Of a stretch of DNA of 44,518 nucleotides, positions 1 through 8,368 are shown piece after piece. The position numbers and the translations under genes were made by a program. Under the pieces are notes generated by a model, which searched no databases, was not told where the DNA came from, and saw nothing but the letters and a program-made list of their open reading frames with translations. Position 1 is the first letter of the stretch. Each line of letters opens with the position of its first letter. The DNA comes from Sphaerochaeta sp. (GTDB lineage: Bacteria; Spirochaetota; Spirochaetia; Sphaerochaetales; Sphaerochaetaceae). The stretch is from contig JAEINL010000028.1 of NCBI GenBank assembly GCA_016342655.1, positions 1 to 44,518 on the forward strand, written 5' to 3'.

Positions 1-114
1 AAGCAGGTCAGGGATTTCTATCAGGAGCTGAAGGTGAAAGTGCCATCTTCACTAAACCTGAAGGAGTTCAAGGCTGAGACCCTAAAACTGAAAGCTAACG
101 TGTCAAAAAAATGA
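1..114 (+). CDS. C-terminal end of an unidentified protein (partial)
   Basis: An open frame runs from the first base to a TGA at 112-114 and gives 37 residues, lysine-rich and ending in VSKK. The 5' part lies outside the window. The residues do not identify a family. It is probably a real gene end, because the frame is open from the edge and the sequence after it looks intergenic, but so short a piece proves little. Confidence 0.4.
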   Translation, partial: KQVRDFYQELKVKVPSSLNLKEFKAETLKLKANVSKK

Positions 115-201
115 ACTGATTTATGGTTCTCCTTTTGAGTTTATCGTAGGTTCATTGCATAGTATTAGGCACTCATAAATTGTAAGTTATAGACTAAGCT
201 G

Positions 202-1806
202 TTATAGATATTTCTCCAGCGTCTTACGCACAGCCCCCTTTGAGGCGACTAATTCGGTGAAATAGGTTTCGATTAGAGAGGCCATGTCATTTGCATAGAA
301 GTCTGCGCCACATATGTTCAAGTCGCCGAGAATTGGTCTCAGTTGCTCAGTGAAGGGGCCCTTGTCGCCAAGTTTGATGGCCTTCACATGGGGTACAACA
401 TCACCAAGACGAGGGTCGGGGCTAAGCGTGTACGCTTTCCCTGCATCGTCAAAACCCATCAGGTAGCGGATCCAGCCGGCAAACACGAGAGGGATGATTT
501 TCAGGTCAGCAACATTAAGCTTGTCGTTGGCCATATAGGTTTTTATTGTCTCACCAAAGCGAATGGCAAGTTTCTGGGATGTATCAGTTGCGATGCGCTG
601 GGGGCTGTCGGGCATGAACGGGTTGGGGAACCTCATCGTGAGCACTTCCCCGATGAACTGCTTGGGGTCGAGGATCTTTGGATCGACTACGACAGGCATC
701 CCTTCGGTGTACCCGATGGTATGCACCATCTTGTTCAGCAGGGGGTCCTTCATCTCATCAGAGATGAGGGTGTAGCCGAGCAGGCATCCATAGATGGCCA
801 AGGCGGTATGCAAGGGATTCAGACAGGTGGTGACTTTCATCCGTTCAACCTTGTTTACCGTATCACGGTCAGTGAAGAAGACCCCGGTCTCTTCCAAGGC
901 AGGTCTTCCGTTGGGGAAGGAGTCTTCGATGAACAGGTATTGGCACTCTTCAGCATTGACGAAGGGGGCGATGTAGGTGTTCTTGTCGGTGACTACCAGG
1001 GTGGTGTCTTCGAATCCGTCCTTCTGGAGCATTTTCTGCACATCGGAGTCGGGACGTGGGGTGATCTTATCGATCATGGACCAGGGGAAGGCTACCGACT
1101 GTTCAAGGTATGCGACAAAGCCTTTCTCAACCAGGCCATTATTTTCCCAAGCCTGGGCAATGGTCAGCACTGAGCTGTGCAGCTTTTCCCCATTATGGGA
1201 GCAGTTGTCCATGCTCACCAGGGCAAGCTTCTCTTTACCTGCAAGGTAGCGTTCATACACCAGAGCGGTAAGCTTGGAAAGGAACATGGAGGGCTTTGCA
1301 GGGCCATTGGCCAGGTCTGCTGCCATAGCGGGGTAGAACTCTCCGTTACCCCCTTTCAGGGAGTACCCTTTTTCGGTGATGGTGAAGCTCACCATCTGAA
1401 GCGATGCCTTGCAAAAGGTCTCTTTGAAGAAGTTCCACTCTGTTTCAAACTGAGGGTCACACTTGTAGGCAGCCGCTACTGATCCTACAACCTTCTTTTC
1501 GATGGTTCCGTCACTTTTTAGGGTAACCAGGAGGGTGAGGTTGTCATGTTTTGCATAGATCTCGTCAATGATCTGGTAATCGAAGCCCTCTCCGACGATG
1601 ATTCCGGTCTCTGTCTTCTTCTCTTCCAACAGAGTCTGCTGCAGGGCAGCAGGAAAGCCGCGGAAGATGTTTCCAGCCCCAAAGTGAACCCAGGTTGGGT
1701 TCTGCATTGTATTGGTGATCATCTCTTGTCGGTCGAAGGAGGGAAGGGTAAAGCCCTTCTCTTCCCATGGTGTTTTGTGTTGTAGGGCTTGTGCTGTCAG
1801 CTTCAT
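202..1806 (-). CDS. uxuB: Fructuronate reductase / mannitol dehydrogenase family (UxuB-like)
   Basis: A 534-residue long-chain polyol dehydrogenase. It probably reduces D-fructuronate with NAD(P)H to D-mannonate in the cytoplasm, the step before mannonate dehydratase in glucuronate breakdown. The nucleotide-binding loop WVHFGAGNIFRG is at about residues 39-50. The catalytic Lys, Asn and His are K324, N330 and H333 in KVTTCLNPLH. The frame is open upstream to 1929, but the ATG at 1804-1806 has an AAGGAGC ribosome binding site just before it and is the better start. It is the last gene of a minus-strand unit beginning with uxuA at 3215, with a decayed GntR gene between them. The family also contains mannitol and tagaturonate dehydrogenases; uxuA next door makes fructuronate the best guess. 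Confidence 0.85.
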   Translation of the reverse strand: MKLTAQALQHKTPWEEKGFTLPSFDRQEMITNTMQNPTWVHFGAGNIFRGFPAALQQTLLEEKKTETGIIVGEGFDYQIIDEIYAKHDNLTLLVTLKSDGTIEKKVVGSVAAAYKCDPQFETEWNFFKETFCKASLQMVSFTITEKGYSLKGGNGEFYPAMAADLANGPAKPSMFLSKLTALVYERYLAGKEKLALVSMDNCSHNGEKLHSSVLTIAQAWENNGLVEKGFVAYLEQSVAFPWSMIDKITPRPDSDVQKMLQKDGFEDTTLVVTDKNTYIAPFVNAEECQYLFIEDSFPNGRPALEETGVFFTDRDTVNKVERMKVTTCLNPLHTALAIYGCLLGYTLISDEMKDPLLNKMVHTIGYTEGMPVVVDPKILDPKQFIGEVLTMRFPNPFMPDSPQRIATDTSQKLAIRFGETIKTYMANDKLNVADLKIIPLVFAGWIRYLMGFDDAGKAYTLSPDPRLGDVVPHVKAIKLGDKGPFTEQLRPILGDLNICGADFYANDMASLIETYFTELVASKGAVRKTLEKYL

Positions 1807-2140
1807 GATAGCTCCTTTGCATAGGGGTTTCGCGTATAGAAAGGTTGGGAGGGTGCTTTTCAGTGTAGATAGTAATGACCTTCCGTACTGCTGACTCCTC
1901 GTAGTTTTTCCGGAGGAATCTCTCCTCATTGACCTGTTTGAGGTCGATGAGGGGGATTTGGGTTTTCCCTTGGGAGAAGATGTCTGTCAGATTGTCTCTG
2001 CAGAGTCACATCAAGACTTCTGGGATGGGTGAGTAGCAAACAATTCGTTTCATACCCGATCTGAGTCGTAAAAAAAGTATTTCATAACGAAGGGCCTGAT
2101 AAATCTCTTCCGAAGCGGTCACTCGGACGATATGTGCCAT
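1807..2140 (-). pseudogene. Decayed GntR/FadR-family regulator (UxuR-like remnant)
   Basis: An ATG at 2138-2140 begins one base after the uxuA stop, preceded by AAGGAAA, so it once was translationally coupled to uxuA. The first residues (EEIYQALRYEILFLRLRSG) match the start of GntR winged-helix domains. About 15 residues of the recognition-helix region seem to be missing and an in-frame TGA follows at 2006-2008. The same frame then continues with SQGKTQIPLIDLKQV and NEERFLRKNYEESAV, which resembles the wing end and the beginning of an FCD ligand-binding domain. It breaks off before uxuB, so most of the FCD domain is gone. By position it would have been the local uronate regulator. Family assignment is by motif reading only. 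Confidence 0.7.
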
Positions 2141-2141
2141 G

Positions 2142-3215
2142 TTATTTCCTTGTAGCGTTCTTATCGATAGCCTCATGCAAGCCAAGAATATAGGAAGCCC
2201 CAATTGCGCGGTCATAGAGTCCATATGCAGGCATTGCAACTTCATCCCAGATCATTCGGCCATGGTCAGGGCGAACTGGTCCTTCAAAACCGGTCTCGTA
2301 CAGGGCCTTCACGATCTCATAGAGGTCAAAGGATCCTTCGCTTGAGAGGTGTGCTGTTTCTTCAAAGACTCCAGGCTCAATGTGATGCAGGTTTCTCACG
2401 TGTGCGAAATGGATTCTGCCGGGAAGGGCCCTAATCATGCCTGGAAGGTCGTTCTCAGGGTTGGTACCGAAAGACCCTGCACAGAAGGTCAACCCGTTGA
2501 ATGGTGCATCGACAGCCTTCATTACCTTGAGAACCTTTTCCTTGCTGGTGATGATGCGTGGCAGGTTGAATATAGGCCAGGCGGGGTCATCGGGATGGAT
2601 GGCCATCTTGATGCCGTATTTTTCACAGGTAGGTTGGATAGCCTTCAGGAAGTAGATGAGGTTGTCAAAGAGCTTGTTTTCGGTCACATCTTTATAGGCT
2701 TCGAAGAGTTCCTTTATCTTCGCAAGGCGCTCAGGCTCCCAGCCTGGCATGACATATCCGCCAAATCTATCATTGGATTGGTTGAAAAAGGTATCACGAT
2801 CGATGCTGTCAATAATTTTCTGGTCATAGGCGAATACTGTAGACCCGTCGCTAAGCATCTTGGCAAGGTCGGTACGAGTCCAGTCGAAAACAGGCATGAA
2901 GTTATAACAGACAGTGGTGATGCCCGCTTTAGCAAGGTTCTCGAGGCTGGTGATGTAGTTCGCAATGTACTTGTCACGGTCAGGGCTACCGATCTTGATG
3001 GAGTCATGCACGTTGACGCTTTCAATGCCGAAAATCTTGAGGTCCTCTGCCTCTACTTCTGCCTTGAGGGCCTCGATCCTGTCCAAAGGCCAGACTTCTC
3101 CTGCAGGGATGTCATAGAGCATCGTGATGACGCCCTTCACCCCAGGAATTTGTCTGATCTGCTTAAGGGTTACTGTATCAAATTTTGAGCCGTACCAACG
3201 TAAAGTCATATTCAT
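2142..3215 (-). CDS. uxuA: Mannonate dehydratase
   Basis: A 357-residue cytoplasmic enzyme that dehydrates D-mannonate to 2-keto-3-deoxygluconate, the step after UxuB. The xylose-isomerase-like barrel is recognisable from AIHPDDPAWPIFNLPRI, the FCAGSFG segment, HFAHVRN and RPDHGRMIW, which supply the metal-binding residues of this family. The frame extends to a TTG at 3230, but the ATG at 3213-3215 has GGAGG eight bases upstream and is chosen. Length fits the shorter bacterial UxuA group. It is the first gene of the uxuA, GntR remnant, uxuB unit, with a clear promoter at 3248-3276. Confidence 0.93.
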   Translation of the reverse strand: MNMTLRWYGSKFDTVTLKQIRQIPGVKGVITMLYDIPAGEVWPLDRIEALKAEVEAEDLKIFGIESVNVHDSIKIGSPDRDKYIANYITSLENLAKAGITTVCYNFMPVFDWTRTDLAKMLSDGSTVFAYDQKIIDSIDRDTFFNQSNDRFGGYVMPGWEPERLAKIKELFEAYKDVTENKLFDNLIYFLKAIQPTCEKYGIKMAIHPDDPAWPIFNLPRIITSKEKVLKVMKAVDAPFNGLTFCAGSFGTNPENDLPGMIRALPGRIHFAHVRNLHHIEPGVFEETAHLSSEGSFDLYEIVKALYETGFEGPVRPDHGRMIWDEVAMPAYGLYDRAIGASYILGLHEAIDKNATRK

Positions 3216-3247
3216 AGGGGAATCCTCCAAAGGTTTTTTATCGTTTT

Positions 3248-3276
3248 ATTCTAACATACTAATATATTAGTAGCAA
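3248..3276 (-). promoter_or_regulatory. uxuA promoter
   Basis: On the minus strand a -35 box TTGCTA (plus-strand 3271-3276) and a -10 box TAGAAT (3248-3253) are separated by exactly 17 bases. Start of transcription would fall about 25-30 bases before the uxuA ATG. The boxes are seen directly; activity is inferred. Confidence 0.65.
3257..3272. promoter_or_regulatory. Perfect 16-bp palindrome in the uxuA promoter (candidate operator)
   Basis: TACTAATATATTAGTA is its own reverse complement and fills the spacer between the -35 and -10 boxes of the uxuA promoter, touching the -35 box. A protein bound here would block RNA polymerase. GntR/FadR-type regulators use A+T-rich palindromes of this size, and a decayed GntR gene follows uxuA, so it may be that protein's site. 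The link to that regulator is inference. Confidence 0.6.
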
Positions 3277-3657
3277 GAAAAAAATATTCACCTTTGAGTC
3301 TCCCTTATTAGGACGTACGCATCAAACGTTTCTTGACACAAGTAAAACTAAGTGAGTTTTCTTTATGAAGCCCTCTGTCAGTTTGTTTCTTGCTGTTGTT
3401 TAGTTTTTTGAGGTTTGTCGTTGAAATGGAGTTGCCCCAAGACATTCCCGGAAATCCTTTTCTCCGATGGCTTTTAATTTGTCTAGGATCTTACCTTTCG
3501 AAAAGAAAAGCAAGGAAAAAGCGTACTCCACTTAAACAATGAAGTTTGTCCTATTTTTTTATCTTGTTTGTATGCTTGCACCACAACATGTTGTCATTTT
3601 TTTCAACTGTATGATGCATAACTTTTGGGGTTTCTTAATGCAAACGAAACGAATCCC

Positions 3658-4404
3658 TTATCGTCGGTCTCCCATGATGAGCATGGAAGAGGGCCTGTCC
3701 AAAAGCAGGGTACAATCTTCCTTGTATCGCAGCATGGCACAGGGGGCAAAGACTGAAACCTGGTCATACATGCACATGGCCACTGAGCGAGCCTTTCTCT
3801 GATCCGGAACAGCACATACAATGGTCTTCGCCTTCAGTATTTGCTGTAGTGACATGGAGATTGCCTGAGTCGGAACCTCTTCAAGGGAGGTGAACCAACC
3901 TTCGCGTACCTGCTGTTTCCTGTTTCTGTTCTCAAGATCCACTATGATATAGGGCTGGTGTGTACGTATGTCGGCAGGGGGGTCGTTAAATGCAATATGG
4001 CCGTTCTCGCCAATGGCCAAAAGAAGCAAATCTATGGACTTGTTCTCTATCAGGGAGTTAAGCCTTTGCACTTCGGCCTTGAGATCCTCGCTATCACCTT
4101 GGATGGGGTGGAAGGTCTCGACTTTCTGCACTTTGTTAAAAAAATGGATTTGTAGGTAGCCTCTGATGCTTGCCTTATGATCTGTCGTGAGGCCGACGTA
4201 CTCATCAAGATGAAATATTTCAACTTTTTCCCAGGGAATAGAGGATTCGACCAGATGCTCATACATGACGAACTGGCTAATGCCAGAGGAAAGTACTACT
4301 ACTGCCTTTCCCTTTTTCTCAATTGCCGACTGGATTGCCTCTATGCCAAGCTTTGCAGCTTGAAGACCCAGATCCTGCTTATTCTCACAGATTGTTACTC
4401 GCAT
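3658..4404 (-). CDS. nagB: Glucosamine-6-phosphate deaminase-like protein (NagB/6PGL family)
   Basis: A 248-residue cytoplasmic NagB-type enzyme, expected to convert glucosamine 6-phosphate to fructose 6-phosphate and ammonia. HLDEYVG (D67) matches the active-site turn of NagB. GENGHIAFNDPP (residues 132-143) matches the catalytic loop with H136. The E. coli pattern has Asp before the GH; here it is Asn (N134), as I recall from other proteins annotated in this family, so a different amino sugar phosphate is possible. A TTG at 4428 is also in frame, but the ATG at 4402-4404 with AAGGA ten bases upstream fits the family start better. That ribosome binding site lies inside a long hairpin (4410-4459). 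Confidence 0.8.
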   Translation of the reverse strand: MRVTICENKQDLGLQAAKLGIEAIQSAIEKKGKAVVVLSSGISQFVMYEHLVESSIPWEKVEIFHLDEYVGLTTDHKASIRGYLQIHFFNKVQKVETFHPIQGDSEDLKAEVQRLNSLIENKSIDLLLLAIGENGHIAFNDPPADIRTHQPYIIVDLENRNRKQQVREGWFTSLEEVPTQAISMSLQQILKAKTIVCAVPDQRKARSVAMCMYDQVSVFAPCAMLRYKEDCTLLLDRPSSMLIMGDRR

Positions 4405-4409
4405 TGCTA

Positions 4410-4459
4410 CTGTATCCTTATCACGCAAGCAGACCGCTGCTTACGTGACAAGGATACAG
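4410..4459 (-). promoter_or_regulatory. 23-bp hairpin that buries the nagB ribosome binding site
   Basis: Two 23-base arms (4410-4432 and 4437-4459) separated by a 4-base loop are complementary along their whole length. On the minus-strand RNA the two non-Watson-Crick positions are G-U wobbles; on the plus strand they would be A-C mismatches, which favours an RNA role in the nagB direction. The 3' arm of the RNA contains the AAGGA ribosome binding site and ends five bases before the nagB ATG. No U-run follows, so it is not a standard terminator. It could block translation until opened, or be a DNA operator. Confidence 0.65.
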
Positions 4460-4485
4460 GTTTCACACTTCTTGTAAAAGGGGGG

Positions 4486-5469
4486 TTAGAGAAAGGCGCT
4501 CTCGGTTGAAGGGTGGCTTTCGTTCCAGGCGTTGGTGTTCAGCTCTATCTGCTTGGAAATGGTGGTGCTGCCCAAGGGGGTGAAGAGCTTGTCCAAGGAG
4601 AGGGCTTCCCCCGCTAGGCCTACAATGACGGTGGTGTACCCTTTTCTGGCTGCTTGACGGCAGAAGTGGTCAAAGAGAAAACGGAACAATCCCATTCCAC
4701 GGTATTCCCTCTTGTTTCCGAAGAAAAGAATTTCCACTGTATGTTCTTCTCGTATTTCATAGGATATAAACCCTGCCAGTTCGCCTTCCCCTGTTCTGGC
4801 ATAGAGGAATTGGGCCTCCTGCAGGTTTTGGAGCTTTGGTTCTAAGAGCAGCAGAGCATGCCTTTGGGTTGCATTTCCCTTTTGCATTTCTTCACGCAGG
4901 GAGGTTTGCAGGGCCAAAATCTCTTCAAGGGGCAGTTCGTCAGATGAGCTGCCAATGACAAAGTCCTCTTGGAGAATGTCATCGGTGAGCTCCTCAGGTT
5001 CAAGATCCAATTCGAGCAGTTGCAAGGCCCCATCATGTTCCCTGTACCAGGTGTATACCTCGCTCTTGATCTGTTCGTCCTTGAAGGTGAACCACTCCCT
5101 TTCTAGGGAGGGTTGCTCTCCAATGATATCCTTGAACCGTCTGAACACCCCTTTGCCAGCTTGGAGCGCCTCGATCAGCTTACCCTTGTAGATGGGGTTA
5201 CGCACTTGGTTTGCAAACTTCTCCATGACCAGAAACCCATCCGAGGGTTGCCAGTCTGGGATGTCGATGTAGCGCTCGTCGTCTGTTATTTCCTCTACAT
5301 TTTCGTCTGTTTCCCATTCCAGCATACGCCTTTCCTGATCAGAAACGACTTCCCCTGTGCTCAAGTCGAGGTAGTAGGTGTCGCTCTGGTCTTCCATGGC
5401 GAATAGTATGGTATCAAGGAGGAATTCTGTGAGCAAAGGGAGTTGTAACCGGGTTTTTTCACTGTCCAT
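4486..5469 (-). CDS. UPF0158 domain fused to a GNAT acetyltransferase domain
   Basis: A 327-residue two-domain protein. Residues about 20-145 resemble the UPF0158 family: YLDLSTGEVVSD, RYIDIPDWQPSDGFLVMEKF, GKGVFRRFKDII and the aromatic WFTFKD. Residues about 175-310 read as a GNAT N-acetyltransferase with ELAGFISYEI, a beta-strand VEILFFG, and the acetyl-CoA loop NKREYRGMGLFRFLF. The target is unknown. The frame opens at a TTG (5490), but the ATG at 5467-5469 gives the expected UPF0158 start; neither has a strong ribosome binding site. It lies 81 bases upstream of the nagB-like gene on the same strand and could be cotranscribed with it. Confidence 0.7.
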   Translation of the reverse strand: MDSEKTRLQLPLLTEFLLDTILFAMEDQSDTYYLDLSTGEVVSDQERRMLEWETDENVEEITDDERYIDIPDWQPSDGFLVMEKFANQVRNPIYKGKLIEALQAGKGVFRRFKDIIGEQPSLEREWFTFKDEQIKSEVYTWYREHDGALQLLELDLEPEELTDDILQEDFVIGSSSDELPLEEILALQTSLREEMQKGNATQRHALLLLEPKLQNLQEAQFLYARTGEGELAGFISYEIREEHTVEILFFGNKREYRGMGLFRFLFDHFCRQAARKGYTTVIVGLAGEALSLDKLFTPLGSTTISKQIELNTNAWNESHPSTESAFL

Positions 5470-5527
5470 GGGGTAAAGTGTACTATGCAATCTATGGTTT
5501 GGCTATAGTGGGAAAGTGCCAGTAACC

Positions 5528-5556
5528 TTGACATTAGCGCAAAAAGATACGATATT
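5528..5556 (+). promoter_or_regulatory. Candidate enolase promoter
   Basis: A perfect -35 TTGACA (5528-5533) is followed after 17 bases by GATATT (5551-5556), a 4-of-6 match to the -10 consensus. TATTAT two bases further is an alternative with longer spacing. It lies 38 bases before the eno ATG. Confidence 0.55.
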
Positions 5557-5566
5557 ATGGGGGTAA

Positions 5567-6889
<1,323 letters not shown>

Positions 6890-6952
6890 GCGTAAGGACA
6901 TCCTAGTGTCCAGTTTAGTTTGTTCGGTTTGAGTACAATAGTAGTGATTTTC

Positions 6953-6990
6953 AGGAGGGCCTTCGCTTGCGAGGGCCCTCCTTCTCTGTT
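6953..6990 (+). terminator. Rho-independent terminator after eno
   Basis: AGGAGGGCC (6953-6961) pairs with GGCCCTCCT (6974-6982), and inside it TCGC pairs with GCGA around a two-base loop, giving a 14-bp stem with one wobble. The T-rich stretch TTCTCTGTTT follows. It lies 64 bases after the eno stop. Confidence 0.85.
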
Positions 6991-7113
6991 TGCACAAAAG
7001 AACCAAATCCTATTCCGTAGGAACATACCTTAACAAGAATTAGAGGGGTCTCCACTCTGTACCAAGGAGTTCCGGTGGTTTAGCATGGATGGTGAACCAT
7101 AAAGGAGATACCC

Positions 7114-7782
7114 TTGAGCCAGAAGAATACGAACGAGAAAAGGAATGTGACAGATAAAGAGCATCATCTGCTGTTCAATACCATTGCCCCAATATATGGC
7201 CTGTTCTTCAACAGGCAAAAAAGAAAGTTCTCTGAAGTCCTGGATCGTGTACAGCCAGAACTCGACCTCACACGCTTCTCGACAATCCTGGATGTAGGGT
7301 GTGGGACAGGAGCACTCTGTTCGGTACTCCATCAGAAAGGTCTTGGGGTGACAGGCATAGATCCTGCTGCGAGGATGCTCTCAATAGCGAAGCACAAGAC
7401 CAAGGCTCAAGATATCAATCTGATGCAGGCTAACGCCCTTGAAGGGCTACCCTTCGAAAAGAACTCTTTTGACATTGCAATCGCCTCCTATGTTGCCCAT
7501 GGGCTTGCCCCTGAAGAGCGCAAGAGCCTCTACAAGGAGATGGGTAGGGTGGCCAAAGAATATGTGGTCATCTACGACTATAACCAGAAGCGATCAAAAC
7601 TGACCTCCCTGATCGAGTGGATGGAGAGGGGTGACTACTTCCGTTTCATCAGGAATGCAGAGAAGGAAATGAAAGGATGCGTTACGGAAATGAAGGCATG
7701 TTTTTCTGAGGTACGGGTTATCAACGCTGATGTGCGAGCATCCTGGTATATCTGCACGCCTTTATTGGATCAAGATATCTGA
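7114..7782 (+). CDS. Class I SAM-dependent methyltransferase (intact copy)
   Basis: A 222-residue methyltransferase. The SAM-binding motif I is ILDVGCGTGALC (about residues 57-68), followed by the acidic strand end GVTGIDPAARML and a UbiE/COQ5-like middle (ANALEGLPFEKNSFDIAIASY). The substrate cannot be read from the sequence. The start is a TTG with AAAGGAG six bases before it; no better ATG exists. From codon 121 on, the gene is duplicated almost base for base at 22689-22997 on the far side of the defence island. This copy is complete and its downstream neighbour is now the island, whereas the original neighbour was probably the convergent Wzi-like gene now at 23055. Confidence 0.85.
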   Translation: MSQKNTNEKRNVTDKEHHLLFNTIAPIYGLFFNRQKRKFSEVLDRVQPELDLTRFSTILDVGCGTGALCSVLHQKGLGVTGIDPAARMLSIAKHKTKAQDINLMQANALEGLPFEKNSFDIAIASYVAHGLAPEERKSLYKEMGRVAKEYVVIYDYNQKRSKLTSLIEWMERGDYFRFIRNAEKEMKGCVTEMKACFSEVRVINADVRASWYICTPLLDQDI

Positions 7783-7800
7783 TTCCCGTACAGCAGAACA

Positions 7801-7826
7801 TCCCTCCATCATTTCTGCTGGAGGGA
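7801..7826. terminator. Weak hairpin between convergent genes (left copy)
   Basis: TCCCTCCA (7801-7808) pairs with TGGAGGGA (7819-7826) around a 10-base loop, 18 bases after the methyltransferase stop. There is no T-run on either strand, so any terminator activity would be poor. The same hairpin is present at 23016-23041 in the right repeat copy. Confidence 0.4.
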
Positions 7827-7839
7827 GTACGCTCTTCAT

Positions 7840-7929
7840 CTAGAGAGTATAGTGAAGTCCAACGCTCAGTTGGTGGTCTGCTACCATCGGTTTGGCTTCA
7901 TTGCCCTTGTTCCAGACAAAGGGCATGTC
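7840..7929 (-). pseudogene. 3' stub of the Wzi-like outer-membrane gene
   Basis: This is the left-repeat copy of the last 29 codons and stop of the gene at 23055-24770 (ending in HQLSVGLHYTL). Upstream of 7929 the similarity stops and island sequence begins, so it is a non-functional fragment created by the duplication. Confidence 0.85.
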
Positions 7930-8305
7930 TATGTGTCCTAGTCAATATCTTGCTCGATCATTGTGGTGCAGTTCAGGGAGCATTTGACAGTAGTGAAAAG
8001 AGCTTACAGAAATGCTGGTCACGTACCAATAAACCATATTTCCCACTTAGGGAATATGGTCAAAAGTAGTTTAGGTTCCTAAAGATGGAAAAATCGTCGT
8101 TGTATATTCTCTGCTCATTGTTTTCCTCTGTTTGTCTCCAGCTATTGGTTCTAGAGCGGGGATTCGTTGCCTACTTGTACACATATGCTACCTGCCCCAC
8201 TGGTATGGGATGCTTGCAACTATGTAGTTATGGCAACAGCTATACAGTGGTAATGTGAAATATCGACAATCGGATATTGCAGTAACAACATTCCTGCATT
8301 ATGTA
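7930..8305. other. Gene-free left edge of the defence island
   Basis: No open frame with family resemblance was found. An imperfect inverted repeat lies at 8033-8060 (ACCATATTTCCC and GGGAATATGGT with one bulged base, 5-base loop), and a half-site CAGTAACA is at 8280-8287, repeated in the operator at 8336. No integrase, insertion sequence or tRNA end was recognised at this border. Confidence 0.5.
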
Positions 8306-8334
8306 TTGACTTCAGCAATATGAGGGTATATATT
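8306..8334 (+). promoter_or_regulatory. Promoter of the defence-island gene train
   Basis: A -35 box TTGACT (8306-8311) and a -10 box TATATT (8329-8334) are exactly 17 bases apart, each with one mismatch to consensus. It is the only strong promoter noticed ahead of the closely packed plus-strand genes that follow. Confidence 0.75.
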
Positions 8335-8335
8335 T

Positions 8336-8352
8336 CAGTAACAATGTTACTG
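8336..8352. promoter_or_regulatory. Palindromic operator at the island promoter start point
   Basis: CAGTAACA and TGTTACTG form a perfect 8+1+8 inverted repeat directly after the -10 box, where transcription should begin. A third half-site CAGTAACA is at 8280-8287, upstream of the -35 box. This arrangement suggests a dimeric repressor that also touches an upstream half-site. No obvious small repressor gene remains intact in the island. Confidence 0.6.
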
Positions 8353-8368
8353 TTGTATGGAGGAAAAG

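Larger units (their letters stand above)
3216..3657. other. Intergenic region between nagB-like gene and uxuA
   Basis: The left edge holds the uxuA promoter and palindrome. The rest has no convincing intact gene. On the minus strand around 3405-3500 a short open frame reads GKILDKLKAIGEKDFRECL and then ends; its style resembles transposase C-termini (DF-x-x-C-F ending), so it could be a transposase fragment, but this is weak. No clear terminator for the nagB-like gene was found; the short palindrome ACAACATGTTGT at 3583-3594 has no loop. Confidence 0.35.
7474..7929 (+). repeat. Left copy of the 456-bp direct repeat flanking the island
   Basis: Bases 7474-7929 match 22689-23144 with two differences noticed (A/C at about 7514 and G/A near 7914). 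The repeat covers the last 60% of the methyltransferase gene, the convergent intergenic hairpin and the last 90 bases of the Wzi-like gene. The sequences diverge sharply on both outer sides. Confidence 0.95.

Noticed and set aside
343..1173. Long open frame on the plus strand opposite uxuB
   Set aside because: No ribosome binding site or family resemblance; it lies wholly inside a well-supported gene on the other strand and follows from its codon bias.
2349..3188. Long open frame on the plus strand opposite uxuA
   Set aside because: It is antisense to clear mannonate dehydratase motifs and shows no protein family pattern.
3583..3594. Palindrome ACAACATGTTGT followed by a T-run, as a terminator
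   Set aside because: The stem has no loop and is too short, and the T-run is on the strand without an upstream gene ending there.
7801..7826. Strong bidirectional terminator between the convergent genes
   Set aside because: A stem is present but neither strand has a T-run, so it is listed only as a weak hairpin.
8147..8166. GGTTC...GATTCG stretch as a tRNA-end attachment site of the island
   Set aside because: It does not form the T-arm pairing, and no tRNA or second copy at the right border was found.
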